A model generated the notes under the pieces. The model worked only from the letters and a program-made list of their open reading frames with translations. It searched no databases and was not told where the DNA came from. A DNA stretch of 64,000 nucleotides, from assembly GCA_015227615.1 (NCBI GenBank), contig JAALGZ010000039.1:1-64000 (forward strand), given 5' to 3'. Source of the DNA: Labyrinthula sp. Ha. Lineage: Eukaryota; Sar; Bigyra; Labyrinthulida; Labyrinthulaceae. This document shows, one piece after another, positions 10,884 to 21,131 of the stretch (positions are counted from its first letter, which is position 1; every line of letters starts with the position of its first letter). The position numbers and the translations under genes are program-made.

Positions 10884-11471
10884 TTAACGTCTCTTAGACT
10901 TAGCTATTGCAATTTTCCACCTCTGTTCTCTTCCTTTTTTTGCTATTAATCTGTCCAAATCATTTGGGTAATTCAGCAGCTTCTTCCTGATAGTTGGTGT
11001 CAAACTAATCCCCAAGGACAAAATTTTTTCATCAACTGCGACAGCTGCTTGAACAGCATTATCATATTCTCCTATTTCCATTTTTACATGTTCACATCGA
11101 ATTTTTGCTATATACTTATTGCATTTCTCTCCCCAGAAAACTCCCTTGAATTTTGATGATCTGAACAATCTGTGCCTAAATTTTCCTCTAGCTCGAACCT
11201 GCCCTTTTAGTTGACCCGCCTGCACAATAGGTCCAACGCATGGAGGGATCCTCTTCGGTCTCCTTATACTTGTTCCTTTCGATGTGTTTATCTTCTGGCC
11301 AAATCCGCGAAGAAATCTAATTCGAGCTGAAGCTGCTTCTTTATTTTCTTTTTGTTTCTTCAGCTTCTCCACTTGATCCATATCATTTTTGTCAAATTTT
11401 GGGTATGGACAAAAATTTGAGTTCAAGTTCTCGTATAACACTTCTTCTGAATCATGACGACGAACAATCAT
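10884..11471 (-). CDS. AP2/ERF-like DNA-binding protein
   Basis: This 195-residue basic protein has one AP2-like domain at about residues 106-154. It reads SSKFKGVFWG, then YIAKIRCEH, KMEIGEYDNAVQAAVAVDE and a closing LG. The pattern matches the AP2/ERF fold: a GV-containing first strand, an I-R in the second strand, a GxY/F turn and an amphipathic helix of the AA-x-A-x-D type. The family binds DNA and acts mostly in transcription. The N-terminal half has a charged helical stretch and an Arg/Lys-rich, Pro-containing stretch around 68-103. The start used is the first ATG; a longer frame upstream begins only with GTG. It lies 207 bases downstream of another minus-strand gene. Sequence divergence is high, so a role in defence or development, as in plants, should not be assumed. 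Confidence 0.7.
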   Translation of the reverse strand: MIVRRHDSEEVLYENLNSNFCPYPKFDKNDMDQVEKLKKQKENKEAASARIRFLRGFGQKINTSKGTSIRRPKRIPPCVGPIVQAGQLKGQVRARGKFRHRLFRSSKFKGVFWGEKCNKYIAKIRCEHVKMEIGEYDNAVQAAVAVDEKILSLGISLTPTIRKKLLNYPNDLDRLIAKKGREQRWKIAIAKSKRR

Positions 11472-11678
11472 TTTTATTTTCTTCTGGTTAGATTTTCTTT
11501 TCGTTAAATTTATGTTGCCGTTAAAAACGGAGTTCGCGGAAGTACCGGAAACAGGTACCAATAAATTTTGGGAAATTGAATAACGGAACTTATCGGATAT
11601 AAACGAAAGAACACAAAACTCTACTTTAGTAAAAATACAATAGAACACTTTGTCTTCACAAACTCAAAGGTAAAATAT

Positions 11679-12848
11679 TTAATAATCGATAGGATCTGAT
11701 AAAACTTGCTCAATTTTATAAAACTCTTTTGTCTTAGTATTATAGTAGTAGAAATCCTCCATCCCTTTGGAATATTTCTTGACCCAATTTCTGTTTTCTT
11801 TAGTAAGTTCAGCATATCCTTTCTTTAGACAGTTCTTTCCATACAAGCTATCTGGATGAACTCCATTAGAACGCATATCCGAAACAATTTCGATCGCTTT
11901 AAAATTCAAAATCTGCATGTGCTTGAACTCATCCAGTCTTAATGACTCATATTTATACAACTTTAATTGTTTGTCTTCTAAATCAAATTCTTCACTTTTT
12001 TTACTCTTCAAAAAACTAAACCCATCAAAATCATCTTCCTCGTCAAAGAAAGACTTTTCTTGTTTCGAGGAAGCTGCAGTCTTCGTCTCAGACATCATTT
12101 TATCCAAAGGAACTCCATCTTCCTCAGCATGTTTCTGCAACCAATCAATCACTGTATCATATCCAATATCCCGAGGATTCAACTTGCGAAAGAAAGATAC
12201 ATTTACTTTGGGCGGTGGAGCAGGTTCGTTTCTTTGATTACTTCCAGTAGGATTTGGTGGGAAATCATACGAAATTATCCTTGGTTTGTGCTCAAGCGCC
12301 TTTCCCCGATTTAACTTATTCACGTCGACTTCATAAAATATTTGCATCTGTGTACTTTGGGGTTGACTTGAAACATTATTCTCTTTCTGCTCTGTTTTTG
12401 CACCACTTGTTGCAGTCGCATTTACAGTACTTCTTTTTCGAGCCAAGTTTGTTCTTGGTTTTAAATTTCCTAAGTTTGAGATACTTGGGAAACGACCTAA
12501 CCTAAGTTTGGAAGCTCTACGGGCTGGTGAACCAATTGTTTTTACAGCAGCACCAACGGCCTCTCGAACCGATTTCAATCGTGCGCTTACTTGTCTTCCA
12601 AATCTGTTATCCAGAGCTGATACTGAAACGGAGGATTGAGTTTCTTTTCTGCCCATAGACTGATTATCTAGTTCCTGGGAGTCAGAGGTCCTTTTATTTT
12701 GTGTTCTTTTATGTCCTTTTTCACCCACTGTAGCTATATTGAATGATGATTTTTCCAGATCTTCCCTTATTTGATCAAATCCTCTGTGGGAAGTGACAAT
12801 TGGCTTGTGTTTTCCTATTTGAGCTATCTTTCTTCGTGATCCATACAT
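11679..12848 (-). CDS. Basic, largely disordered protein of unknown function
   Basis: This 389-residue frame starts with ATG and is far too long to be chance. Residues 1-165 are rich in Arg, Lys, Ser and Thr (predicted nuclear and disordered), including a short helix KSVREAVGAAVKTIG. Around 220-250 there is a Pro-rich tract, then a possible folded segment (GYDTVIDWLQKHAEEDGVPL), an acidic FFDEEDDFDGF patch, and a Lys/Tyr-rich C-terminus with FYYYNTKTKEFYKI. That last segment resembles one strand of a WW-type sheet but lacks the two spaced Trp residues. No family is recognised. It is in the same orientation as, and directly upstream of, the AP2-like gene. Confidence 0.75.
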   Translation of the reverse strand: MYGSRRKIAQIGKHKPIVTSHRGFDQIREDLEKSSFNIATVGEKGHKRTQNKRTSDSQELDNQSMGRKETQSSVSVSALDNRFGRQVSARLKSVREAVGAAVKTIGSPARRASKLRLGRFPSISNLGNLKPRTNLARKRSTVNATATSGAKTEQKENNVSSQPQSTQMQIFYEVDVNKLNRGKALEHKPRIISYDFPPNPTGSNQRNEPAPPPKVNVSFFRKLNPRDIGYDTVIDWLQKHAEEDGVPLDKMMSETKTAASSKQEKSFFDEEDDFDGFSFLKSKKSEEFDLEDKQLKLYKYESLRLDEFKHMQILNFKAIEIVSDMRSNGVHPDSLYGKNCLKKGYAELTKENRNWVKKYSKGMEDFYYYNTKTKEFYKIEQVLSDPIDY

Positions 12849-15800
12849 TATAGAATTAACTATATTCTTTTTATTTCGATCTTGTTTCGACTTCTGGTTT
12901 CTTACCTCAACGCTTATAGATTTCAGTTCGAATTTGGGTTTGATTATAAGATTTTTTGCAATGGTCTTGATTTTGTATTAACGGCCAACTCCAGGTAAAT
13001 TACCATAAAGGATCGGAGATTATATGGAAATAGAGAAGGCCATGTAGCCTGATTTTCGAGACAAGTAGTAAAAGGCGGGGTCTCGAAATTACTGGTTGTA
13101 GAGAATTTGAAACGCAAGAACTGGTAGGATTAGAATCTAGGAATATCTAACGAGACAAGAATAGATTCCCGATAAAAATTTTTACTAAGAATTTCTCTCG
13201 TTAGAGTTGCATAACCTCTAAGGAGTATATAGATAGGATATTGAAAAAAAGTAAAAATGAACATGACACAGAAAAGATGTAAGGATTTGTCTTACAGAAA
13301 AGGAGTTCTTCTTGTTGTCGAATTTTCTATACATACACCTAGTCTTTTCGTCTTCTATAAAATGAGAAACTTTTCTTTGATATCAATGTTTGAATGATAA
13401 TCAGCCCATCAACTAGATTCAAGTTTCGTTTTCCGAGGTTCCACTTATCATATATTAGTTTTCTTAAAGTGTACAACTTTAAAGCTTATTACTGTTGTTA
13501 CTGATTCGAAGAAAAGAATGAATGAGATATTTACGGATGAGAGCACGTAAAATGGGGTTTCGCAGTCGAGGTCTAGTTTGGGAGAAGAGGTGGAGCCGAG
13601 GCGAATAATAAGACAAAGACTGGACGCCCACAGGCTTGATCCTCGTAGTCTTCTTTATGAACTAGCATTAATTCAACTTTAACAACCCACCTTCTTCTGA
13701 TTTTATATGCAGGTTTTCACTCTGATACTAAATTTCTCTTTGAAGCATTTCAGTGGCAAATCGACAACTTTCGAATAAACCCCATGAAAACAATGCTAGA
13801 CAATTTGTTCCATAAATTCTAGGCTACAAAAAAAATCTACCGGCCTCAATTGTCTCGTTTATAGAGTGGTACTTGTTATTACCAACAAAAGTTTGGTATT
13901 ACAGCATTTTTAACCATTTTGGGCGTTGAGTTCCGTAAATATGATCAATGCCGCCGTTCTTCCGTTGAGTTTCCTCCACGGGAAAGCTTATTCATTCAAC
14001 CATGACATCTAGGCCATAATATTTTGTATGAGACCTGCGGTGGGTAGAGCTAGCTCTGATATAAAGCAAGCCCCTTTACTTTCAATTTATAGATAATGTT
14101 CATCCCAAGAGTTTTGGTTAACTGATGTTGTAGGTTGAAAGCATGAAAAGACTAGATGTAGCCGGAGCGATGTAACGCTTTCAAAGAACTAGGAGAGTGA
14201 GTAATTAGTACTGGTGAGATTTAGAACTTCTTGGAAAACTATCTTTTGATTATTCAGTAATCGCGAGTACTGCAACCAAGCTACTGAGTGGACGTTGAGT
14301 TCAGTGTATGTAGTCTAAGTAACATTTTGTCAAAGTAAAAGTATATATTGAAGAAGAGAAGCTAATTGTATTCGTGTAAAGAAATATCTGTTTTGTTTGG
14401 CTTTTGAACGCGTGAACGTGATACAAATGAGTAGAGATGGGGCAAATGGCAGTAATTGTACGCGTTCATAACACTGTATTCATGCTTGAAGCTGGATAGT
14501 GCTGACTGGAAGAACCCGTAGCTTTAAAAGAGTGTGCTACCATTTCTAAGGATTCATTGGTCATATTTCCTCAAAATATTTCTATCAAGGTTGGAGACAT
14601 TGGAATGCTGAATCTTTTGAGTATACTTATTCCATGAGCTAGCTGTAGCTATATTCAATTCTACTCTGTTTCCACCTATTTGATCCTAACATTATTCCAT
14701 ACATGTCAAAAACAAACAATAACATGCCAAGAAAATACACAATATTCCGAATGATGTTTTCTTAGATGCAATTATCAATCATTAGAAAAAATGACTAAAA
14801 TATTTTCGTTGAAACTTTGGCCACAGAATATTTTAAATATGGAGATCTAGGGAGAATGTATTTTAGCACTTTAAAGATTTTCCTTGTACTGTTCAAAAAT
14901 AGAATTTTAATGCTCTTAAAAGTTTAAAATGACTATCCTAACTACACATCTAAAAAATGTGTATGAATCTACTCATTCTAAGCTATTCTAAAGAAGCAAG
15001 AAGCCTTATATGTGTCTTGGTTAATGACTTTGTCTACTATCAAGTCAAATTTTAAGTTTTGAATCAAACTAATATCGGGATAGTGTCTAAGAAACTACCA
15101 CATGAACCCCTTAAGCTACATTTATTTGCTGCAATTTTAACCGATGGCGATTATGCAAATTCTTATGAACAAAAACTGGCTATCTATGTCTAAGACTGCT
15201 CTAACATCTACCTTTGGACCTCAGCTTAGAGTTGTAGTTTTCTTTAATAAGTAACTAAAAGAGGGCCAATACTGGAGAATTTAGTTGCTACCGCTTTCAC
15301 AAATACTAAAGCTTAGTTAGGAAATTAATTAAGCTTTCTGCTGTTTTTATAAAATTTTCCTACAGAGAATACCACTATAGGTTTATCATAGTAAGAAATA
15401 AGGTTTAATGGAAATACAATTACCTAAATCTATCTAAACCAAGTCACCATATCCAACACGTACGGGCGATATCCTCTTATAAATCTTGATTACCAGCAAT
15501 TTGTACGCTATTTAGCTTGTTGCTGTGTATGGTTATTGGTCTACTATCATCCTTTGACAATCCCGCATCTTGATTCGCTGATTTTGAATCAACTTTAGAA
15601 GATTAGCCACTGAAATTAAAGTGAAAAACTGAAAGTTAATGAGTTTTTAAAAAATAGCACAGAGTTTAACTAGTTTCACCTGTGATGACTTTGATTATCA
15701 ATTCGAACGCAGTGTCATACTCTTACTTCTTTCACTTTTCCTCTTTCTTTTTATGCTATTTTTTAGAATTATATCCAGTTTCTCTATGTTCTACTTACTG

Positions 15801-15924
15801 ATTGATCAGAATAATATCTGGAAGTAGCATACGGCTTGGTCATATAGCTGAATCTTGTATTAGTTACCGATTGGTAATTAAAACAAGGTATTAACTATTT
15901 GAGACCAAATAGAATCCGACATTT

Positions 15925-15993
15925 CTCATTGATCATCAGAAACAAAGCAATTGCAAAATATTTCTCGATAATTTTTATTAAATCTAATACCTA
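15925..15993 (-). repeat. Diverged end of the hAT-like short element family
   Basis: On the minus strand it begins TAGGTATTAGATTTAATAAA, and on the plus strand it contains a CATCAGAAACAAAGCAATTG block. The same blocks in the same order occur at 3311-3389 (AATCAGAACCAAGCCAATTA ... CAAATCTGATCCCTA). This is a partial, old copy. Confidence 0.4.
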
Positions 15994-17659
15994 GAGAGAA
16001 CTCAAGAAAACTAAACAACTCATAGTATCAGAACACTAAAAGCATGGGTCATTCGACCTAATCCTCAAATGATATTAATGATGACATCGAAACTTAAATC
16101 AAAATGGCTGGAAATATCCTCATAATCATTCGAAAAGAATTCAAAATCCTGAAGACTCGCTTGATATTACAAGCTGATTTCCTATGGTGTCTCTATTTGT
16201 TACAGTTGTAGTTCAATAACTATACATGCGTGTATGATACACGGTAGATAACAGTGCTACCTCATTCATTTCATAGCCCTGTTAGTTCTAGTCAAATTTT
16301 ACAAATACTGAAAGTAAAATAACAAGATATAAAAACCAGCAGCACTCCAAACCTCGAGCGACAGAATCCGACGATATAATGTTTAACATTGAACAATAAA
16401 CAGAGGTTACTTACAAACATGACTTCATTTAAACATTAAAAGGGTACATTTCTTGAAAGGGAACTGATGCTTGGACCATTCCATAGGCGTTGATTATTGG
16501 AATGGCAGTCTAGTTCACGCTTAGAAAATTCATGGCATTACTTAGATTTCAATTGAGTATATTATCTGCAAGTAAGTTAGTAAAATCATTCATTTCTTTC
16601 TGAAGGATTAATTAGACCTTTTTGTCGCACCTCAATGCAAGTGATCTACTACTTCCACATATTACCTACCTATACTTGTTACTAGTGTTATCCTACCACC
16701 CCCATGTACAAGATTAGCAAAAGCGTTTTCCATAAAACTAATAGTTAGAAGAAGGTAAGATTCTACTGACTTCCTAGACCTCATTTTAAGAATTGCAATT
16801 AGAAACCAAGAATGATAGAGGAACATAAGACAAGTAAAAGTTGAGCTTGAGTCTCAGATTAACCCAGATAGCTGTGCAGAAGAATTTCAGAGAAGTTCAT
16901 TATGTACTATCGGCATTAGTTGTACTTGTAGATAGCATTTTGAGCAAACTTGAGCAATATATCGCTCCTTTCTAGCCTCGCTATTTTTATCTTGAATCCG
17001 TATGTTGATGGTGCTTAAGAGAGGTGATTGCAAGCTAGTGAGGGTATGTTATGACATTGTAGCAGTTGGCTATGATGTTTGGCCTGCTTATTGTTCCAGT
17101 TTTCAATGCATTGGACAGGTCTTGTGGAAATTTATAATTCACCTCTTCTATGGTTCTGTTGAGCTAAATTTGCTCCATCCGATACTATTACAGAATTTTC
17201 AGTTTAGATGTTTCGTTTTGGAGAGATTCATTCAAGCTGTATGATAAGGGTTTTATATGTTTTTAAAGTCTGGTGAGTTATTTTATATTTTTCTATCTTC
17301 GGCTAGAGGATTGAATTTCTTATCATTTGTTATTGATGTGTGCTGCCGCTGTATTACTTTGCTCCAGACGCCTTTGTTGTGTCCCCCTTCGATTACGCAT
17401 GGTTCAAGCTAATGTTGCTCTCGTTTGTTTTTTTCATAAGATTAATATCGTTTACTAGATTTGTATTCCTTGTCCTACATTCAAGTTGTTTGTTTTTCAG
17501 CGTTTTAGGCGTTCGATGGAAATTCCTTTCCATGGGGGTGATTCTTCTATGCATTCTTGTGTCTGTCAGTCTTCTTTGATACTCTTCAGAACATCTTTGT
17601 GGCAATATGCGGGTTGTAGTCCTTAACAAAAGCAACTACCTTACTGTTTTTTTGGTTAA

Positions 17660-18250
17660 ATAATATTCATCGAAAAACACAACTTCTTCTCTATTCCTAC
17701 CTCTTTCCTTCTAACACTTGCATTGATGTTTCCATCGATCACCATTATCCCTCTCCCATTTATGCTACCAAGAAACCTTCTTAGATCTTTCAGAAACTGT
17801 TGTTTGTTTACTCCTTCTTAGCCGTATGCAATACCAGGTAGTTTACAACAACTAGTTTTCGTTTGCCAAATAGCTTAAATGTGAGTTCCATGATCCTATT
17901 TCTCCATCCTTTGATCTCGGTAACTTGCTTCGTAAGAACTTCAAAGAAAAATGCCACTACGCTCTCAACATTGATTGGGGATCTGAGAAAAACCACTTTC
18001 CTTCGCTTGCATTTTTTTCACCATTTCACTCAGGTTTTCATGCCCCCAGTGGTGAGTCTCTTGGAACAGGAAGATTGCCACGGTTTGAAGTAGGAGAAAG
18101 TAGTTGGGTTCAGTAGATGTGAAAACAGGAACGTTGGCGGAGACTAGAAATCTCTGCTGCAGGTAGATTATAACACCATTACAAGCGGTTTTAGCAATAT
18201 GAGCCCATATGGGCGTTGCTTTGTAAACGTGTGTATGAAAATTCACCGCT
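17660..18250 (-). mobile_element. Degraded LINE endonuclease (EEP) fragment
   Basis: Broken minus-strand frames carry, in the right order, several motifs of the apurinic-type endonuclease of non-LTR retrotransposons. First is AIFLFQETHHWG near 18038-18075, like the QETH motif. Next is RNRIMELTFKLFGKRKLVVV near 17840-17920, like the strand before NVYAP. Last is FLKDLRRFLGSINGRGIMVI followed by DGNINASV near 17710-17810, like the GDFNA motif. The pieces fall in at least two frames, so this is a pseudogene. A reverse transcriptase should follow at lower coordinates, but I could not establish one. The patch is GC-richer than the surrounding desert. Confidence 0.5.
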
Positions 18251-19120
18251 TCTGATGTTAGTATGTATAGATTAATTTACCATTAGAACATAGGTACTAA
18301 AGTGCTAACCTTTCCCTCAGTGTAGCCGGGTAGACCATTCCGCTCGATAGAGGGAATTGATATCTTGAAGGACTACGAAAGTTTTCTGTAATTTTTTTCC
18401 TCAATTATTTTCTGCATTTTTATGAGAATTAGTACAAAAATGCTGTAAATTAAGCACTCATGGCTGGGCGTGAAACACCAGAATTAAGGGAATTAATGTT
18501 TCTGCCTAATCTTACTAGACATAAACCTACTGATTTATAATCCTTGTTGGAAGATCAACAATGTTTCTATGTGCTTGTTTGAATTCGCTTTCCTGTCGGA
18601 TAAGATAAGAGCACAACATTTTCTAAAGTACCAAGATAGTTCAAAGCAGAGTCGAAATATTATTCTTCGGCTTTGTCTATTAGTTGGGGTGTTAAGTGAG
18701 TCATAGTCGGCTAGATTACAAGTAGCAGAGTTGCTGAATGGTACTCACATGATAATGCGGTTTTCTTGTCAAGATGAGAAAACTGAATTAAATTTATTTT
18801 AGTGGATCTTGTCTCCTGACCGATGGTATTTTCAAGGAAATTATAATCAGGCTTTTTATGGTTGACGGGTCTATCGCGAACCTAATTTGTTAGGTATCAA
18901 AGAAAACCCTTTTCTTTGTAAACGGTCTCTATTTAATGGGATACAGCTTGTTTGATAGTTTGTACCGAGCACATTGATTATTTCTTGTATAAGAGCGGCG
19001 TAAAATCTATCTACCAAAACAATATGTTATAGAATATAATTACTAGTTTGAAATATAAATGAAACTTTGTAGTATAAATAAAGTTGGCAGTTCATCTATT
19101 CTATGGTGCAAAGTAGTTCT

Positions 19121-20224
19121 TTATAACCCCTCCTCAGAGTTGTACGCAAGTCCTTTAAAGTCTTCGCTGTTTACGAGGCGTAATGCTCCCTGCCATATAG
19201 ATGGGCACATTGCATCCTCTTGATATATGCTAACCTCAATATCATCTGGTGTATTTGTCGCCAACTCATTAGACAGGCGTTCTGCAAAGCCTTGCATAGA
19301 AGTTGTCATACCGGAAAGAACAACATGTCTAATTAGTTCTCGGGATATTTCTTCGTCTCCTTGTTGCGTTGCCTCAAGAACCATCCCTTGTAACCCAAGA
19401 GATGACCCGTGAAATATTTCACCATCAAAAAATATCTCCGCTGTTTCATACGCTGATTTATAGAGTTTGATTACCTGACCATCTGGAAGTTCATATGGAA
19501 TTTGAGGGAACTTTTCTTCATTTCGAGCAGAAATAAGTCTCTCGGGGAATATTCTGCACACAGTATGTTTAATGTGAATTATTGTTTCATCCAAAGTGTG
19601 GAAATAATATCCCTCTTCAATTAAATTCTTATACAGCATCCAAGAGAGATCTTCGCCTCCTACATTTTCTGTTTGCAGCGCCGAAAACACCAGAAAACCC
19701 TTGTATATAGGGTATGCTACCGTTACACTATGGCCGACATCAAGTACTATTCCAGTTTCTAAGTCTTGAGCGCGTAGTGCTAGGATTGGTGCTTCTGCAA
19801 TCAATAAATCCTTAACTTTGAAATCTGCAGTTATTTTCTTAACCAGCTTTTCAATTTGGGCTTTCACGGAGAGTGGTTTCTGAATTAAAAGTAGAAAATG
19901 ATCCCTTGGTTCAACTTTCAGTACATTAAAAAAAGAATGGTGCCAGATATTATGCATAGCTTCCCAATCTGTCACTAGGCCCTGTTGAACGGGATATTTC
20001 AAACTTAGAATTCCTTTCTTTCGTATTGCTTCTTCGCCAACAAACACTTGAGCTTCCTCACAAGGTTCCGCTAGAACAGAAACAACATATGGTTTAAAGG
20101 TTCCAGAAACTGTCCGGAAGCAATTTCTAGGTGAACTGTCTGAAGAAAGTCCAACTTTCGTTTTGTAGGTTCCAAGTTCGAATATAATAACTTCTTTCAT
20201 AATGAAGTTTGATACCGGGAACAT
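19121..20224 (-). CDS. Divergent actin-related protein (ARP)
   Basis: This is an actin-fold protein of about 367 residues. Counting from the first ATG, actin landmarks are GILSLKYPVQQGLVTDWEAM at 71-90 (the actin GILTLKYP region), WHHSFFNVLKVEP at 94-106, LDVGHSVT at 161-168 (phosphate-2 loop, actin LDSGDGVT), YELPDGQVI at 244-252 and SGMTTSMQGFAERL at 304-317 (adenosine motif). The first phosphate loop reads FELGTYKTKVG. Asp154 of actin is kept, but Asp157, Gly158 and His161 are changed, so ATP hydrolysis may be weak or lost. I cannot assign an ARP class. The frame extends six codons upstream only to a GTG. The second Met (at 20200) aligns best with the actin N-terminus. It lies 35 bases downstream of the phosphatase stop, in the same orientation. 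Confidence 0.85.
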   Translation of the reverse strand: MFPVSNFIMKEVIIFELGTYKTKVGLSSDSSPRNCFRTVSGTFKPYVVSVLAEPCEEAQVFVGEEAIRKKGILSLKYPVQQGLVTDWEAMHNIWHHSFFNVLKVEPRDHFLLLIQKPLSVKAQIEKLVKKITADFKVKDLLIAEAPILALRAQDLETGIVLDVGHSVTVAYPIYKGFLVFSALQTENVGGEDLSWMLYKNLIEEGYYFHTLDETIIHIKHTVCRIFPERLISARNEEKFPQIPYELPDGQVIKLYKSAYETAEIFFDGEIFHGSSLGLQGMVLEATQQGDEEISRELIRHVVLSGMTTSMQGFAERLSNELATNTPDDIEVSIYQEDAMCPSIWQGALRLVNSEDFKGLAYNSEEGL

Positions 20225-20259
20225 GACGTTCAAACTGGGCACTTTTTGTAACAGAAATA

Positions 20260-21105
20260 TTATGATACAGCTAAACGCAGTTCCGAAAACACTCTCAGCA
20301 GTCTTTTCAAGAAGCTTGTCATATCATAATTATCTTGAACAGAAACGAGCTTAACAATACCACGGGTGATCTCAATTCTGGGCGTTTGCCCTTGAGTGGA
20401 TGATTGAAAGCGCTGCAAGAGAAATTTGCCTTCCGTGGACAGGGTAACGTGGAAGTTGCTTTCGTTTCCTTTGCTGCGTAGAAAATACTGGAAGTCAATC
20501 AGCTGAGAGATGAAGTTAGGGTTCGGGTTTGCGGCTCTGTGTACTGCTTTCACTTTCTTAAATGCCTCGCGAAATGAAGTGCCCTCTCGTTTCATAACAC
20601 AAGCGATCGCAAACGTTGCTGATCTTGACACGCCGTGGAAGCAAAATATTAGTGTCCTTGCTCTTTCTTCAATGAAATCCAACACGTTCAGAATATCCTC
20701 AAATATTGATTCTTGCATGACAGAATCTGCAACTTTAACATCCAATACCGGCTTCTGTTTAACAAAATTTGGGAGTTCAACTTCCGTGGGGCAAAGATTA
20801 ATAAACCTGGTGATTCTTAAGTCATTTACTATCTTCTCGTCTTCCAAAACCTTTGAGCCACATATAAATAAGTTCTCATAGATCATAGAAATCTGCTTCT
20901 CTCTTTCTTGCAAGTGAAAGCACTTCCTTGCAGTTTCCCTTTGCATATCCACAAAAAGCCCATTCCTTTCCTTCACTTCAGGCAAGTAAATATCGACCTC
21001 CTCCTCTTGCAACAAACATTGAGCTTCTTCCTTATTCTCTTTCGTTACATCCACTCCTAATAAAACTTTCCTTGCCCTTTCAAAAAATTCCAGAAGAAAG
21101 TTCAT
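20260..21105 (-). CDS. Dual-specificity protein phosphatase-like protein
   Basis: This 281-residue protein has a DSP fold at about residues 74-212. It opens with ISMIYENLFICGSKVLEDE, has D127 in VADSV where the general-acid Asp is expected, and has the signature loop CFHGVSRSAT (C155, R161), which fits Cx5R. The residue before the catalytic Cys is Phe rather than the usual His, which normally tunes the Cys pKa, so activity may be altered. About 70 residues precede the domain and 70 follow it; neither part is recognised. The start chosen is the first ATG, only 26 bases from the ATG of the divergent carrier gene. A downstream Met at residue 54 would also keep the whole domain. Confidence 0.85.
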   Translation of the reverse strand: MNFLLEFFERARKVLLGVDVTKENKEEAQCLLQEEEVDIYLPEVKERNGLFVDMQRETARKCFHLQEREKQISMIYENLFICGSKVLEDEKIVNDLRITRFINLCPTEVELPNFVKQKPVLDVKVADSVMQESIFEDILNVLDFIEERARTLIFCFHGVSRSATFAIACVMKREGTSFREAFKKVKAVHRAANPNPNFISQLIDFQYFLRSKGNESNFHVTLSTEGKFLLQRFQSSTQGQTPRIEITRGIVKLVSVQDNYDMTSFLKRLLRVFSELRLAVS

Positions 21106-21131
21106 ATTTCATAATAAACGGATAGTAAGAC
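21106..21131. promoter_or_regulatory. 26-bp gap between divergent start codons
   Basis: Only 26 bases lie between the first ATG of the phosphatase (minus strand) and the ATG of the mitochondrial carrier (plus strand). The carrier start is fixed by its first transmembrane helix, which begins a few residues after it, so the carrier's promoter and leader must overlap the phosphatase reading frame, or the phosphatase really starts further inside. Confidence 0.5.

Larger units (their letters stand above)
12849..19120. other. Gene desert (about 6.3 kb) with decayed mobile DNA
   Basis: No intact gene is recognised. The stretch contains a degraded LINE endonuclease fragment on the minus strand (17660-18250) in a GC-richer patch from about 17.0 to 18.3 kb, and a diverged repeat end at 15925-15993. 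Short open frames elsewhere look random. Confidence 0.6.

Noticed and set aside
11472-11648. A 59-residue upstream extension of the AP2-like protein
   Set aside because: The longer frame begins with GTG. The first ATG is at 11471 and still leaves the whole domain intact, so this is taken as leader sequence.
17002-17244. Plus-strand frame with VLKRGDCKLVR resembling the KKGD motif of LINE reverse transcriptases
   Set aside because: The next expected motifs (NYRPI, FADD) are absent and the strand is opposite to the LINE endonuclease nearby, so it is likely chance.
20225-20242. A 6-codon extension of the actin-related protein
   Set aside because: It starts with GTG. The ATG at 20224 or 20200 fits the actin N-terminus better.
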